Source: Actinomortierella ambigua
Taxonomy: Eukaryota; Mortierellomycota; Mortierellomycetes; Mortierellales; Mortierellaceae
Direction of reading: 5' to 3'
DNA length: 64,000 nt
NCBI GenBank assembly: GCA_016098155.1
Contig: JAAAJB010000039.1
Location: forward strand, 40,913 to 104,912
The notes beneath the pieces are model-generated. The model saw nothing but the letters and a program-made list of their open reading frames with translations, was not told where the DNA came from and did no database searches. Both the position numbers and the translations under genes were made by a program. Shown in pieces: positions 1 through 11,491 of this stretch (position 1 is its first letter; the number at the start of each line of letters is the position of its first letter).

Positions 1-1169
1 ATTGTTACTCTGTGTATTTCTGTCAACGTCGCGCCATAGTTGAGCACACCCTACTGTACCCTACTATGTGAAGACTCTTTGCTACGTTTTCGTCCCGCTG
101 TTGAATTGCATTCCAGAAGATACTACACGGCCATAAATCCCATGTCTGCAATATTCATCTCGCAGGAAATACGCATGTGAAGTATATTGGGCCCGCTGAA
201 ACCATCCTTCTGAGAACCACTTTTGCGATTTGTGGCCAATCTGACTTGCACGGTTTTCATGATTGGCACATGCACATCACACATATACATGCCTCTCGCT
301 CACCCCTTCTGCTGTGACAGTTGTATATGGGCGGAAAGAGATATCATGGATAGTCTATCATGGATAGTCTACCGGTGAGGGAGTTGGACTGTTAGAAAGA
401 CTGACAAACACGTGTACCAAATTGATCCCACAGGCAAGCGAAGTGAGCTTGTGCGACGCTCTGCTCTCATTGTGAGGAACAAGTGTAGCAAAAACACAGC
501 CATTGCAAGTTACATGTAAACAAGCAAACCAAGCAGTGTAATGAACCTGTTTGCGCGTTCGACATACAAGTTTTTTTTAGAGGCGATGACAAAACAAAGG
601 GTGGAGTCTCGCACTAATAGGTTTTAGAACACACATACTAACCTCGTTTCCGAAGAAAGACTCATGTCAAAGCAGCTGTGCCTATAACCTTCCTCCTCCA
701 AACAATAACTCGAAGATGTTGCTGCGATGCAGTTTACTGATAAATCTGCGGGAGTGGGTGCCAAGGGAAGAGCGGGTTCTGTTGGATCGATAGTTATTCG
801 GAGTAGTTTGACAACGAAAGTAGCAGCTTACATATGTGAAAATTCCCAAGTCTATACTCGCGACACAGCTTCCATAGCTATCTTCTCTCTCCATTTCTCC
901 TCTTCTTTCCTCAATCTTATATATTTCATTCTTCCTTGGGTAGTGTGTCGATCGAGAGGGAGATACGCTGAATTATATCGCTGCAGGGCCTCTGAGACAG
1001 AGGTCATGGCGCGCAATCCGCGTAGGAGCGTTAAAACGTCACACAAAAACACCTCCCAAACCACCCTCACTTGTTAAGCCAAAACGTCACCAACGCGAGC
1101 AAAACGATTTGTGAAATATTACGCGCTTTTACTGAAGGAAAAAAAATGTAACAAGGGCTAAGAACAAGT
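1..1169. other. intergenic, downstream of EF-1alpha
   Basis: I see no convincing gene here. Reading frames are short and lack splice-consistent continuation. Around 347-374 a 14-bp unit (atcatggatagtct) occurs twice in tandem. The right part holds the 3' flank of the EF-1alpha gene. Confidence 0.5.
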
Positions 1170-1175
1170 TTTATT
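1170..1175 (-). terminator. poly(A) signal of EF-1alpha
   Basis: On the minus strand the sequence reads AATAAA about 70 nt downstream of the EF-1alpha stop codon (1244-1246), the expected place for a cleavage and polyadenylation signal. Function is inferred from position and motif only. Confidence 0.6.
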
Positions 1176-1243
1176 GACAAAACAGCGGGAGGGCCATTTT
1201 CATGCATGGTTCAAGAAGGGGAGGAAAGGGCAGAGAAGAAAAT

Positions 1244-2901
1244 TTACTTCTTGCCACCAGCCTTGGCGGCCGACTTGGTGGCCTTGCCACCCTTGTCGGT
1301 CTTCTCGACGGCCTTGATGACACCGACGGCGACGGTCTGACGCATGTCACGGACGGCGAAACGACCCAGAGGGGGGTACTCCTGGAAGGACTCAACGCAC
1401 ATGGGCTTGGAGGGAATCATCTTGACGATGGCGGCATCACCAGACTTGATGAACTTGGGGTTGTCCTCAAGGGACTTGCCGGAACGACGATCGATCTTCT
1501 CCAGGAGCTCAGCGAACTTGCAGGCAATGTGAGCGGTGTGGCAGTCGAGGACGGGAGCGTAACCAGCACCGATCTGACCGGGGTGGTTCAGGACGATGAC
1601 CTGGGCGTTGAAGGAAGCGGCCTCCTTGGCGGGGTCGTTCTTGGAGTCCGAGCAGACGTAGCCACGACGGATTTCCTTGACGGAGACGTTCTTGACGTTG
1701 AATCCGACGTTGTCACCGGGAATACCCTCAGTGAGGACTTCGTGGTGCATCTCGACGGACTTGACCTCAGTGGACAGACCAACGGGGGCGAAGGTGACGA
1801 CCATACCGGCCTTGATCACACCAGTCTCGACACGACCGACGGGGACCGTTCCGATACCACCGATCTTGTAGACATCCTGGAGGGGAAGACGCAGGGGCTT
1901 GTCGGTGGGGCGGGATGGGGGCTCGATGGCATCGATGGCCTCCAGAAGGGTCTTGCCCTTGTAGTTGCCGGACTTGGTCTCCTTGGTCCATCCCTTGAAC
2001 CAGGGCATGTTGGTGGACTCCTCCAACATGTTGTCACCGTGCCAGCCGGAGATGGGGACGAAGGCAACCGACTTGGGGTTGTAACCGACCTTCTTGACGA
2101 AGGTGGAGACCTCCTTGACGATTTCCTCGAAACGGTCCTGGGACCACTTGGTGGTGTCCATCTTGTTGACGGCAACGATCAGCTGCTTGACACCGAGGGT
2201 GAAGGCAAGAAGAGCGTGCTCACGGGTCTGACCGTCCTTGGAGATACCGGCCTCGAACTCACCAGTACCACCGGCAATGATGAGAATGGCGCAGTCAGCC
2301 TGGGAGGTACCAGTGATCATGTTCTTGATGAAATCACGATGTCCGGGGGCATCAATGACGGTGACGTAGTACTTGGGGGTCTCGAACTTCCAGAGAGCGA
2401 TATCGATGGTGATACCACGCTCACGCTCAGCCTTGAGTTTGTCAAGAACCCAGGCGTACTTGAAGGAACCCTTGCCGAGCTCAGCAGCCTCCTTCTCGAA
2501 CTTCTCAATGGTACGCTTGTCGATACCACCGCACTTGTAGATCAAGTGACCTAGAGAGGGTTAAAAAAAAAGCGGAAAGAAGTCAGCGATTCGTTCGTGT
2601 ATACGCAAGCCCACTCAAGACATAAAACACAAAAAAAAGAAAGTTTGGGGAACGAGGCGGGAGTGACGAGAAGGGGGGAAAATTTGTTCGGGAAAGGGGG
2701 AGAAGGTTGGTTGGGCAGTTGGGGGGAGCTACTGATTCACAGCAAGACAAAAAAAATTTTCCCACTCATCCATCTCGTTTCAAGATGGACAAAACTTTTG
2801 GGGGATGGGCCTGTCTGATGCAACTTACCAGTGGTGGTGGACTTGCCGGAATCGACGTGTCCGATAACGACGACGTTAACGTGTCCCTTTTCTTTGCCCA
2901 T
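1244..2901 (-). CDS. TEF1: translation elongation factor 1-alpha
   Basis: This is EF-1alpha, the GTPase that delivers aminoacyl-tRNA to the ribosomal A site in the cytosol. Exons on the minus strand are 2829-2901 and 1244-2550, giving 459 residues, the usual fungal length. Exon 1 encodes the G1 loop (GHVDSGKST). Exon 2 contains the effector segment ([12 protein letters not shown]), G3 (DAPGH), G4 (NKMD) and the beta-barrel domains, and ends in a lysine-rich tail (GGKK). The single coding intron (2551-2828) has GTAAG and CTAG ends. A second intron lies in the 5' leader: its acceptor CAACAG abuts the ATG at 2901 and a good donor (GTAAGTTG) sits at 3189. Codon use is strongly C/G-ending, as expected for a highly expressed gene. 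Confidence 0.97.
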
Positions 2902-3189
2902 CTGTTGAAAGGAGGAAGAAAGAACAAGCAGCTATTAGTGTCTGAGGCCAAGGTCATTTTTCAAAGTATGGCTGGGAAGGTTGGAGGGAGGGGGGGCTCT
3001 CGTTTTTCTCATGCATCTCCAAGAGCGAGGATGCCAACAAGAAGGTAAAGAGAGGACGTTGATAGAGGGGCTGGATAGATAGATCCTTGGACGGATGGAT
3101 GGATGGGGGGTGGGATGGATGGTTTGCAACTCTGTTTGTGCTAGCCCAGATAGCCCCGGTCGTAGCAGTTGGTGGGTGGCACAACTTAC
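2902..3189 (-). other. 5'-UTR intron of EF-1alpha
   Basis: A GTAAGTTG donor at 3189 and a TTTCAACAG acceptor directly before the initiator ATG define a 288-nt leader intron. Leader introns are common in highly expressed fungal translation genes; here it is inferred from splice motifs, not from transcripts. Confidence 0.65.
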
Positions 3190-3252
3190 TTTGTGAATTG
3201 ATGTTCGTGTGAGAGGAGGAAGAACAAACTCACAGTCTGTGGGTGTGTTCTG

Positions 3253-3264
3253 TTTAAATATTGG
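3253..3264 (-). promoter_or_regulatory. putative CCAAT plus TATA-like core promoter of EF-1alpha
   Basis: On the minus strand CCAAT (3260-3264) is followed at once by ATTTAAAC, about 65-75 nt upstream of the leader-intron donor at 3189. That spacing would leave a non-coding first exon of some 30-40 nt. Motif and position only. Confidence 0.35.
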
Positions 3265-4198
3265 TGTGACTGCGGCCGTTCTCTCCCCCTCCGCTCCCCT
3301 TACCCCTCCCTCTACTTTTTTCACAAAAACAAAAACAAAGCGGGCCTTCAAAGGCCCTTTCACTTTCTCACTCAAGTCAGCAGAGTCTGTGTGTTGGTTA
3401 CCCGTTGTACTAGCCGTGTTGTGTGTTTTTTTTTTCTTACAGCCCTTCGCAACGAACTCAACTTGAAGGTCCGCCCTGGAAAACAAAAGGATTGGCACAC
3501 AACTAGCGTCTAGGCATTGCGACCAACCAAAGCAAGCCTTTCTCTGTAGTAGTTCTTTTTCGGTGTCAACTACCGTAGTTCAGTACTTCGCGTGTTGGAT
3601 CGACGACGTCTTTTTCTTCGTGTCTGTTAGCGACACATATGTGAATAATAGTGTTTTGATGTTAGTTTTTGACATTTTGATATCAGCAGCCATCATACCT
3701 CATCACTTGGCTTGCTTTGTTATTGCTGGAGATGATTCGGACCCCACCCACAAGTCTCAGTAATCATCTCGTATTCCAATCAGCTTGCTGGTGTTGATCA
3801 CCACTCATGGCTGATTTGACTACTCCGCCTATTTGCAGCGCCTTCAGAGCTCCCTTTGTTCCAACGGATCCTTTCCACTCCTTCTTGACAGACGCTTATC
3901 CGCTGTGCCGTAGTTGTCCTTGTCGTTGCTGCCTTGCTCAAGATATGATCTGAGGTCAATCCAGTAGTTTCAAGGGCTCCAAGGCGTGTCCATGGATGTC
4001 TGTTTCTCTTATCTTTGTCACCTTTACCTTGGTTGCTGTGGATCGTGTGTCCTGACTCCTTTCCCCCCCCCCTCTCCCTCTCCCCCTACCCTCGTCCTGC
4101 GAACTACCATTGAATCTTGGCCCAAGACTGTTGTAAATCATTCTACTTTCGCACATTTCTCTCTCCACCCCCTGCCCCTTTCTTCTTCCTCTCTTCAG
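3265..4198. other. intergenic, EF-1alpha upstream region
   Basis: No gene is firmly supported. The region is pyrimidine-rich on the plus strand and may hold the promoter and 5' exon of the small plus-strand candidate gene whose exons begin at 4199. A short frame starting with ATG at 3807 (about 49 codons) has no family resemblance that I recognise and cannot be joined in phase to the exon at 4199. Confidence 0.4.
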
Positions 4199-5450
4199 AT
4201 TGGACGCATTGCCAATACCCGACGCGTTTACTCAACTTTCGAACCCCCTGGCGGATCAGACAGGTAATCCTAAGGCTGGCTCCCTTGTCCCCTTTCTCTA
4301 CATCCATCTTCTTCTGACCCCTCCTCGTTTTCTCCTTCCTCCCTTCGGTCAAAAAAAACTTTTTTTTTAAGGTTCTGTCTGGCTCGGGAGAAAAACAAGG
4401 TAGCTAAGAAAATAATAGGAGGCAGCTGAGCAAGATTCCCGAGTCCGAAGGGTATTGGAGTTTTTTGAAACGTCGATTTGTCTTTCTCTTCTCTCCCTCT
4501 CCCTCTCTCTCTCTGGAGATAACAACTTGAACGCGACGTTGTCGCTTTACTCTGTCAGGCTTACACCCACAAGCCCCAAGATCCATTACCATCTTATTTT
4601 TTGGTGGTCATTGTTTTCCTTTTCTCTGTGAATGTTGCACACACGTAGAATGCCACTCCAAAAAAAAAAAAAAAAAAAAAAAAGAATACACAGAGGAAAA
4701 CACATGCCGCAATCGCCTCCTCAGTACAAAAAGGAAAGTGTTAAAAGGGCAAGGCGTGAGTCACTCAAAGGTGTTCGACGCCTCTCTACCGCAGCTCGAC
4801 AGGTCGATCATGCGCGCCGCCTACTTGGATGTTGCCGATTTTCAACAGGAGAGACAAATAGGGGGAAGGAAGAGAGCTAGCGCAGGGTGATGTGAACTCC
4901 CAGCAACACGGATAATCCGCAAGTCGCATTGGAGACTCTGGAGTTGCTGTCTCTTTACATCCTCTCCCTCCTTGAGAATCCCTCCTCCTTCCTCCTTCTC
5001 CTTCTCCCCTTCCTTTTCTCCTCAAAGAGAGCCAGCATGCACGGAGGTACCCCAAATATCCGAGAAAGTGAGTGACGAGGGTGTGAGCTGCAGGTTGGCC
5101 CAACCTTGTTTATCTTGGACGTCATCTACCCCCATGGAATATTGTAGTGACGCTACGGCCTATCTCAAAAAAAAAAAAGGTGCAATGCGGTTTCTTTTCC
5201 CCCAACACTACTTTGGATCCGTTCGATCCAAAAGTCAGTAGTGGCAGAGGTGGTTATCTTTTTCACATTCCTACGAGAAAAGGAAGCTGCGTTTCATGCA
5301 CACAAACGTCCATGTCCTGCTTGCTGTTTCACTGACACAAGTGGTGCTGTTGTTCCGTTTAATTGTAAACAGAAGTGTGATGACGGGCGAGAAGGAGATG
5401 ACAAGACAAATAGAACAGAAGCGACAAGAAGATCTAATATGCTAGTTTGA
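4199..5450 (+). CDS. candidate small three-exon gene, 5' end not found
   Basis: Three segments with good splice ends can be joined in one frame: 4199-4263 (acceptor CTCTTCAG, donor CAG|GTAATC), 5028-5067 (acceptor CTCAAAG, donor AAA|GTGAGT) and 5373-5450 (acceptor TGTAAACAG, ending in TGA). The first reads ...NTRRVYSTFEPPGGSDR and the last ...RTEATRRSNMLV. Phases agree across both junctions. The pattern R-V-x-x-PPGG-S loosely recalls the short repeat motif of animal HN1/Jupiter proteins, but this is weak. No initiator exon in phase was found upstream, so the gene may be real but incomplete or may be chance. It would lie divergent to EF-1alpha and convergent with OLA1, filling a 2-kb space. 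Confidence 0.3.
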
Positions 5451-5534
5451 TAGATACAGAATATGAAGGGGAGTGCGTGGGAGTGTGGCGAGAGAAAGTT
5501 TAAAAAAAAACGGATTGTGTTTCGTTTTTTTTTT

Positions 5535-7292
5535 TTACTTCTTCTTGGCAGCAGGAGCCGCGGTGACGTTGAACTTGAAGTAGATAATATCACCCGACTG
5601 GACAACGTATTCCTTGCCCTGCTGACGGTACTTGCCAGCACTCTTGACAGCCGACTCGGACAGGAGCTCCTTCAAGTCGTCGTAACGCATCGTCTCCGCC
5701 ATAATGAAGCCACGCTCAAAGTCCGTATGAATCACACCGGCGGCCTGAGGGGCCTTGGTGCCCTTGCGGATCGTCCAGCATCGAACCTCCTGAGGACCGC
5801 ATGTGAAGTAGTAGATCAGGTTCAGTGCGTTGTAGCCCGACACAATGATCTTGGGGAAAGCAGAGATCGTGCCCAGCTTCTTGAGCTCCTCAGCCCTCTC
5901 AGCCTCGTCCATGAGAGAAAGCTAAATAGGAAATACAAAAAAGAAAAAAAAAAAAGATGAGGATCGTGCTACTTGGATCGTCCTTTGGTGTTGTCCAAGA
6001 AAGTCCATATGATAATAAAGAACACAAGAAAAGCCAACATACACGAAGCTCGAGCGAGGCCGACATGGGGATCAGCAGATCGCCAGGGTTGTTCTTCTGG
6101 ACCCACTCGTGGATCTTGGGGAGCCACTTGTTCTTCTTGCGGATGTAGTCGTTCTCGCTCAAGTTGCACAGGTAGATGACAGGCTTGGCCGTCAACAACA
6201 TGAGCGAGTTGATGATCTCGACCTCCTTGTTGGTATAGTCGCCAGAGCGGACATCCTTGTTATCATCCCGAACCATCTTCAACAGCTTCTCCAAAAATTC
6301 CTATAACATTTCAAAGTAGGCAGAAGATGATTAGGTCAGTATGCAATATATATATATAAAAAAGCAACAACAGCAATATGAACAACAACCCAAACCATGT
6401 GCCTCTCTTTCAATACCTTCTGGGCATTGCGGTCACGCTCCTGGATGGTGGTACCGTTTCCAGGGCGAGCCATCAACTTCTTGAGGTCAGCCATAGCGGA
6501 CTCGATAAACTCGGCATCCTTGAGACGCAGCTCACGGTGAATGACATCGAGATCCTTGACGGGGTTGACCTCGCCATCGACGTGGATCACCTCCGAGTCG
6601 TCAAAGGCGCGGCACACGTGGAAGATGGCATCCACGGCACGCACGTGCGACAAGAAAGCGTTACCCAGACCCTCTCCGGCCGAGGCACCCTTGACCAGTC
6701 CAGCAATATCAATGCAGGTCAACCAGGCAGGGATACGGTGCGTGGGCTTGTACAGATCGACCAGCCAGTCCAGACGCTCGTCGGGGACGGCAACACGGGC
6801 CTCCTCCGGGTCTGTTTTTTTCGTGAAAGTGATGAGTGAGAAAGGGAAAAGATGTTTAGAACAAATAGGTGGTGCCAGGAACATCAGCAAGGAACCTCCT
6901 GACTCCCCACCTTCCCTTGGCCGTTGGGAGGCGTTGGAAGGGGGGAGGGCTCACTAGAAAATAGCGAAACCTACCGATGGTACAGAAAGGGAAGTTCTCA
7001 GCAGGGACAGCCGAGTTGGTGATGGCGTTGAAGAAGGTCGACTTGCTGTTTAGACAAAGTGGACAGGGGGGCGAGGGGAAGGTAGGCAGAGAAAGAAAGT
7101 TAGTGTGTTGGCCTTTCAGGCAGCTACCCAGAAAATTTTTTTTCAATGATGTGGGCCATCAAAAGAAACGAGTTGTCCATCCTGTCTGATGTCTTACCCA
7201 ACGTTGGGGATACCAACGACACCAATCTTCAAGTTGTTGCCAGGACGACCCAGCAGAATCTTCTCTTCCTGAACGGCTTTCTTAGGAGGCAT
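5535..7292 (-). CDS. OLA1: Obg-like ATPase 1 (YchF/OLA1 family)
   Basis: This is a cytosolic P-loop ATPase of the Obg-related YchF family, linked in other organisms to translation and stress responses. Minus-strand exons are 7198-7292, 6975-7045, 6417-6811, 6043-6300 and 5535-5921, giving 401 residues, close to the roughly 395 of animal OLA1. Exon 1 starts [11 protein letters not shown] and leads into the G1 loop [12 protein letters not shown], which spans the first intron. Exon 3 carries [10 protein letters not shown]. Exon 4 has the NLSEND segment, the family's altered G4 that explains its preference for ATP. The C-terminal TGS-like domain contains [13 protein letters not shown] and [13 protein letters not shown]. 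All introns are GT-AG. Confidence 0.96.
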
Positions 7293-9406
7293 GATGTGTT
7301 CTAGTACAAATGTCGGAGGAGGGAGGGGGGAAGGGGAAGATCCATGATCTCGACAACACCGATGGTTTTGGAAAACTAGTTTGACAGTCACACGATGCGC
7401 CTAGCGCTGGCCTACGCTTCTCCGCCCCAGGCCCATGTTCACTCCCACAAAATAACACAAAAGTATGCATACAAAGGTGGTAGGTACGGCTCAAGGAGAG
7501 GTCGATTCTCATACCCATCCGTCTCACGAGTTGCTCTTCTTCATTGAGCACACCTTCACGACCTCCCACCTTTCCTTCAACGCCGCCACTGAACTCAGAC
7601 GCGGGAATGGACTGCGGCCAATGGTATGAACCCGTCGACCAGACGAAACCGCAGTCGAAGAGAAAACAATTATCACCTCCCTCACCCCTCTTTTAACTAT
7701 CTGGAATGCCAAGCAACATCTTCTGGAACGCGGGCGTTTAAAGGGGAGGGTGATCATCAAGGACTTTGGTCACGCTTCCGCCGCCAAATCGCACCATTCA
7801 GGATGAAGAGGCGATCTGCGAAGGATGGGTCTAGGATACATACCGTTACGGCGTGTTAGACGAGCTACAAGTATCACCTGCACCGGTGGAAATACAGTTG
7901 GCATTTGCAAAAGAAGAAGAAGAAACTATGTGAAGCACAATCGCCATACCATGTATACACCTTCCTCTCCCCTCCCATCACTCCAAGAGCGAGGACGAGC
8001 CATTCGATCCTTTCCCACTGTCGAGTCAATTACTCGTTGGTCAGCCCGCAGTTTGAAATAAAAGTAAACAAAAAATAAAATCGAAAAAGTTGAGCTCGTT
8101 CGGGTCCTGTTGCTGCTAACAGCTGACGCGTTCGGAATAGCAATGGGTCAATTCGTGTGGTGAGTACACCATGTTTCCTTTGGGCATAGCCATCTCAGTA
8201 CTTTATCGTGACAAAGGATGATCCAATGCCCATCAAACATGCTATCAGGAGCAACAACCCAAGTCAAGATAGTCGTTTTAAATAATAAGAGCTAGCGAGC
8301 TGTGTACTCATCGCCGCTTTATAAAACAAAACATCGAGACTCTGGCTACAAAGTCATTCAACAAGCTGCAGATCACTGCACATTTTCGCATTAGGGAGCT
8401 CTTGTTCGGTTTCTATCCTCTCTGGAAAGCATCGTTTTTGATATATATCGCCATAGCAATGCAAACATGATGAAGACGACGGCAGAAGAGTTTATACAGT
8501 TGTCAAAATGGTGTTATACATGGGGCATTGACCTGACTACGGCGCTCAACGACTCCTGCGGCACCCCGCACAAACACATTTCGCCAGGTCGATGATGAAA
8601 CAAAGCTCTGCTAAACCCACACGCAAGGCTGATCAGTACGAGGTGGTAGATACCGATACTAAGAACTCGAAGCCTCCCTTTCACTTTCTTCATCCCCCAT
8701 CTAAGCTTTGCGGATAGAGCCTGATGGTTGTCGATGCCATGTTGCAGTCAACACTGAAGCTCGACAAACAAATGATAACAATTGAAAATAACGAAAGTAG
8801 TGGACAGGCCCCTCGCTCCAAATCAACTTTGTAGGGAGGACACGAGAGCTTTCGCCAACTACGGTTACAAGGATAGGACGATACCATGAGTGGCCTGTTT
8901 GTAGGTCGCAAGAGAGTACATGGTTCGTTTAGGCGAAGGTAGTAGGGGTGTCGTCAACAGGCGCAGAAAAACGAGTGAGGTCTCACATCGCTGGGGTCGT
9001 AGTGTCGGAACGAACACAATTACTACCTTGTTATTTCCAACGTAAAAAGTGCCTTGGGCTGTGAAGTCCTGCGTTTGTCTTCGTTGGGGTTACCTGGCAG
9101 CGCCACCAAGTCTTTAACGCGTATCCAACAGGTACGTACCAGCACTTGAACGTGCGAAAAACAAATAGCCAAGCACTGAAGAGCACTAAGAGGTGATAAC
9201 ACACCACCTGCCCCAAGCCCATACTGATGCTTGAATCACATATAATAACACAGCATCCACATCTTCTCATAAACATTTTGAAAAGGCATTATTTTTTTCT
9301 TTTTTGCTTTTGGGATCAGGGAAGGAAACCAAGAGACACTTCATTTCGAGCACTCGACAAAATAAACTGCTTTGTGATTTTCTTTGGCGATATTTGTTTC
9401 TGTTGT
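7293..9406. other. intergenic between OLA1 and uL13
   Basis: About 2.1 kb with only short scattered reading frames. No exon chain, tRNA or repeat family is recognisable. It should hold the OLA1 promoter (left side, minus strand) and the uL13 3' flank (right side). Confidence 0.45.
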
Positions 9407-11225
9407 TTAGTAACCAAGAGCAGCAATCTTCTCCTGGACCGAAGCCAGCTCCGAGGCCTTGGCAGCGGTAGCCTTGGCACGGACGTTGGCAATGGCCTTC
9501 TTGCGCTCGTAGAAGGCCTTGGACTTGACCTTGCGCTTCTCCTCGAGGTTGGCAACAACATCCTGGTACTTCCAGCCAAACTCGTGCGAGACGCGCTTGA
9601 CAGTGCAGTACTTGCGGCCGGGCTTCAGCTTGAGGACACGGAGGGCCGAGGGGACAACCATGCGCTTCATGCGGTCATAGGGAGGGGGGACACCCTCGAA
9701 CAGCTTGATGCGGTCAAGGGCAGCAGCACCGCGAGCGGTCTTGTGGGGGACCATGCCGCGGATGGTGCGGTAGAAGATGCGCGAGGGAGCACGGAAGTGG
9801 AAAGCACCGCGAGCAGGGTTGACAACGCAACGCTTACGGAGGAAAGCGTGGTACTTCACTAGAAAAAATTACATTGGGACAAGAACAACAGGCCCTTACT
9901 GTTAATATCAAGAGTCTTAAGAAGAAAGAAGTGGCAGCTCTACTCCCACAAGGACACCCCAAAAGACTAGGCAAGCGCACTTGGACGAGGCAGTGAGCAA
10001 TGCGACTATTCTCCTCGCTGTTAAGAGGTCGCCAGAGTGGAATGTCGAGTATTTGACTGGTTTGTGTCCGCACGTCCGAGTAGTGATGAATGCGCACTGG
10101 GTTCAGCTGCTCTTGTGTCAAGTGAATAGAAAGTGGTTGCTGATATTTTTTTTCCACCAGATAAAGCTACTGGTCAAGGCGAATGGCACTCAAAGAGACA
10201 AAAGAGACAGTGGGGATTGTCTACTCGATGCTCATGTCGACAACGCTTGCGTGTGAGGTTTGAAGCGGCGTGAGAGAGACAAAGAGTGTCAACGCTCAAC
10301 ACACAAAGCCCTACAGGCCTTCTGTACTCCTCTCCCCGAGTTGCGTTCGCTGTGCGCCAATGTTGATGCGTCTCTCCTGCCTCGCCGATCCCAACGCCTG
10401 CCTCTCTCCTTTTCCTGCGTTTGTGCGGTGTCCTTCTGTGAAAGAGTGCCGGTGAGCGTGCCCTTGGCGTGAGGACTCCTCCAAAACAAAAACAAAGAGA
10501 AAAAAAATCCTGACTTACGCTTGTTGCGGAAGAAGGAGCCAGAGATGTTCAGCTCCTCGCAGCGGACAACGACGACGCGCTGACCGTTGAGGGCCTGCTT
10601 GGCAACAATGGAGGCAAGGCGACCCAGAAGATGACCTTTACCGTCGATGACAACCACCTGTGATGGAACAGAAGAATCAAAAGGGGAGGCGATGTGAAGA
10701 GTGTTGCTCGGTTAGCGCCTGGACGTTCTATAATAGTGCTCCTGGTTGCTCGCTGCCCTTTGCTGGAAACAAGATCGTCATCGACATCAGAGAGAGATGT
10801 TCGTGCAAGGTAGAGAGCCATGATGTTGGGTGCTGAATCCCATGTCCAATGCAGATGCCGAATGCAGGATCAAAGTGCCGACATGATCCCTACATGATGG
10901 TGAGATTGCCTTTCCTAACGACATCCTTGCGAGTTGAGAGCGAGTAGAGCGATGATGGTGATTGAATTGGATTCATGCCCATGGCACCGACCGAGACCGA
11001 AATGGGCATAAATCCGCCATGAATCAAAGTGTCTCTCTCTCTCAAGTCTCTGGGCGGTATAGGATGATGATGATGACTCCTGGATGTTGGGTGGAGTATG
11101 TTGCTGGGCATGCTCTCCTGGACGACTCGACCCGATCCTCCATCGACAGACGGCCCCTTCCCAGCAAGGGCAGCGAGAGTTGTCCGTTTCCTCCTGGTAA
11201 TCCATACTTTTTCGAATGTAGACAT
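9407..11225 (-). CDS. RPL16: 60S ribosomal protein uL13 (L13a/RPL16)
   Basis: Structural protein of the large ribosomal subunit. Minus-strand exons are 11208-11225, 10519-10657 and 9407-9858, giving 202 residues, like yeast L16. The first exon is only 18 nt and encodes MSTFEK; it joins [16 protein letters not shown] in phase, matching the short N-terminus before the conserved VVIDGKGH of other fungi. Later landmarks are [45 protein letters not shown] and a C-terminal ALGY. Both introns are long for this window (550 and 660 nt). An alternative start at 10823, just upstream of exon 2, would add an unrelated N-terminus and is not favoured. Confidence 0.94.
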
Positions 11226-11491
11226 TGCGAGTGCTGGCTTTGAGAGGAAGAACAAACCAAGTCCCGGTCTGCCCTTTCGTAAAATAGTCCTCTCCTCCCC
11301 CCCTCGGCCAGCTGAGGGGGAAACGAAGGAAACCTCGTCGTCGTTCACAAGCCACCTACAAATTTTTTTTCGCTTTCCATCCATCCGATCCATCAGCCCC
11401 CCCTCCTTTCTACCCGCGCGGACCTTTTATCAGTCAAGTCTATACAGTGTAATAATTATTGGAGACATACTCTAATACTACTACTACTTCT

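Noticed and set aside
1202..2554. 450-codon open frame antisense to the whole second exon of EF-1alpha
   Set aside because: It mirrors the extreme codon bias of EF-1alpha (C/G-ending codons rarely give stops on the other strand). The protein is Gly/Leu/Asp-rich without domain features.
4236..4254. GGTTCGA-like tRNA B-box on the minus strand; another near 43749
   Set aside because: Neither has the correct spacing (GGTTCGANNCC), an A-box or an acceptor stem.
10549..10821. Alternative N-terminus for uL13 starting [10 protein letters not shown]
   Set aside because: Reads in another frame to the conserved VVIDGKGH; the 18-nt exon at 11208 gives the family-like MSTFEK start in phase.
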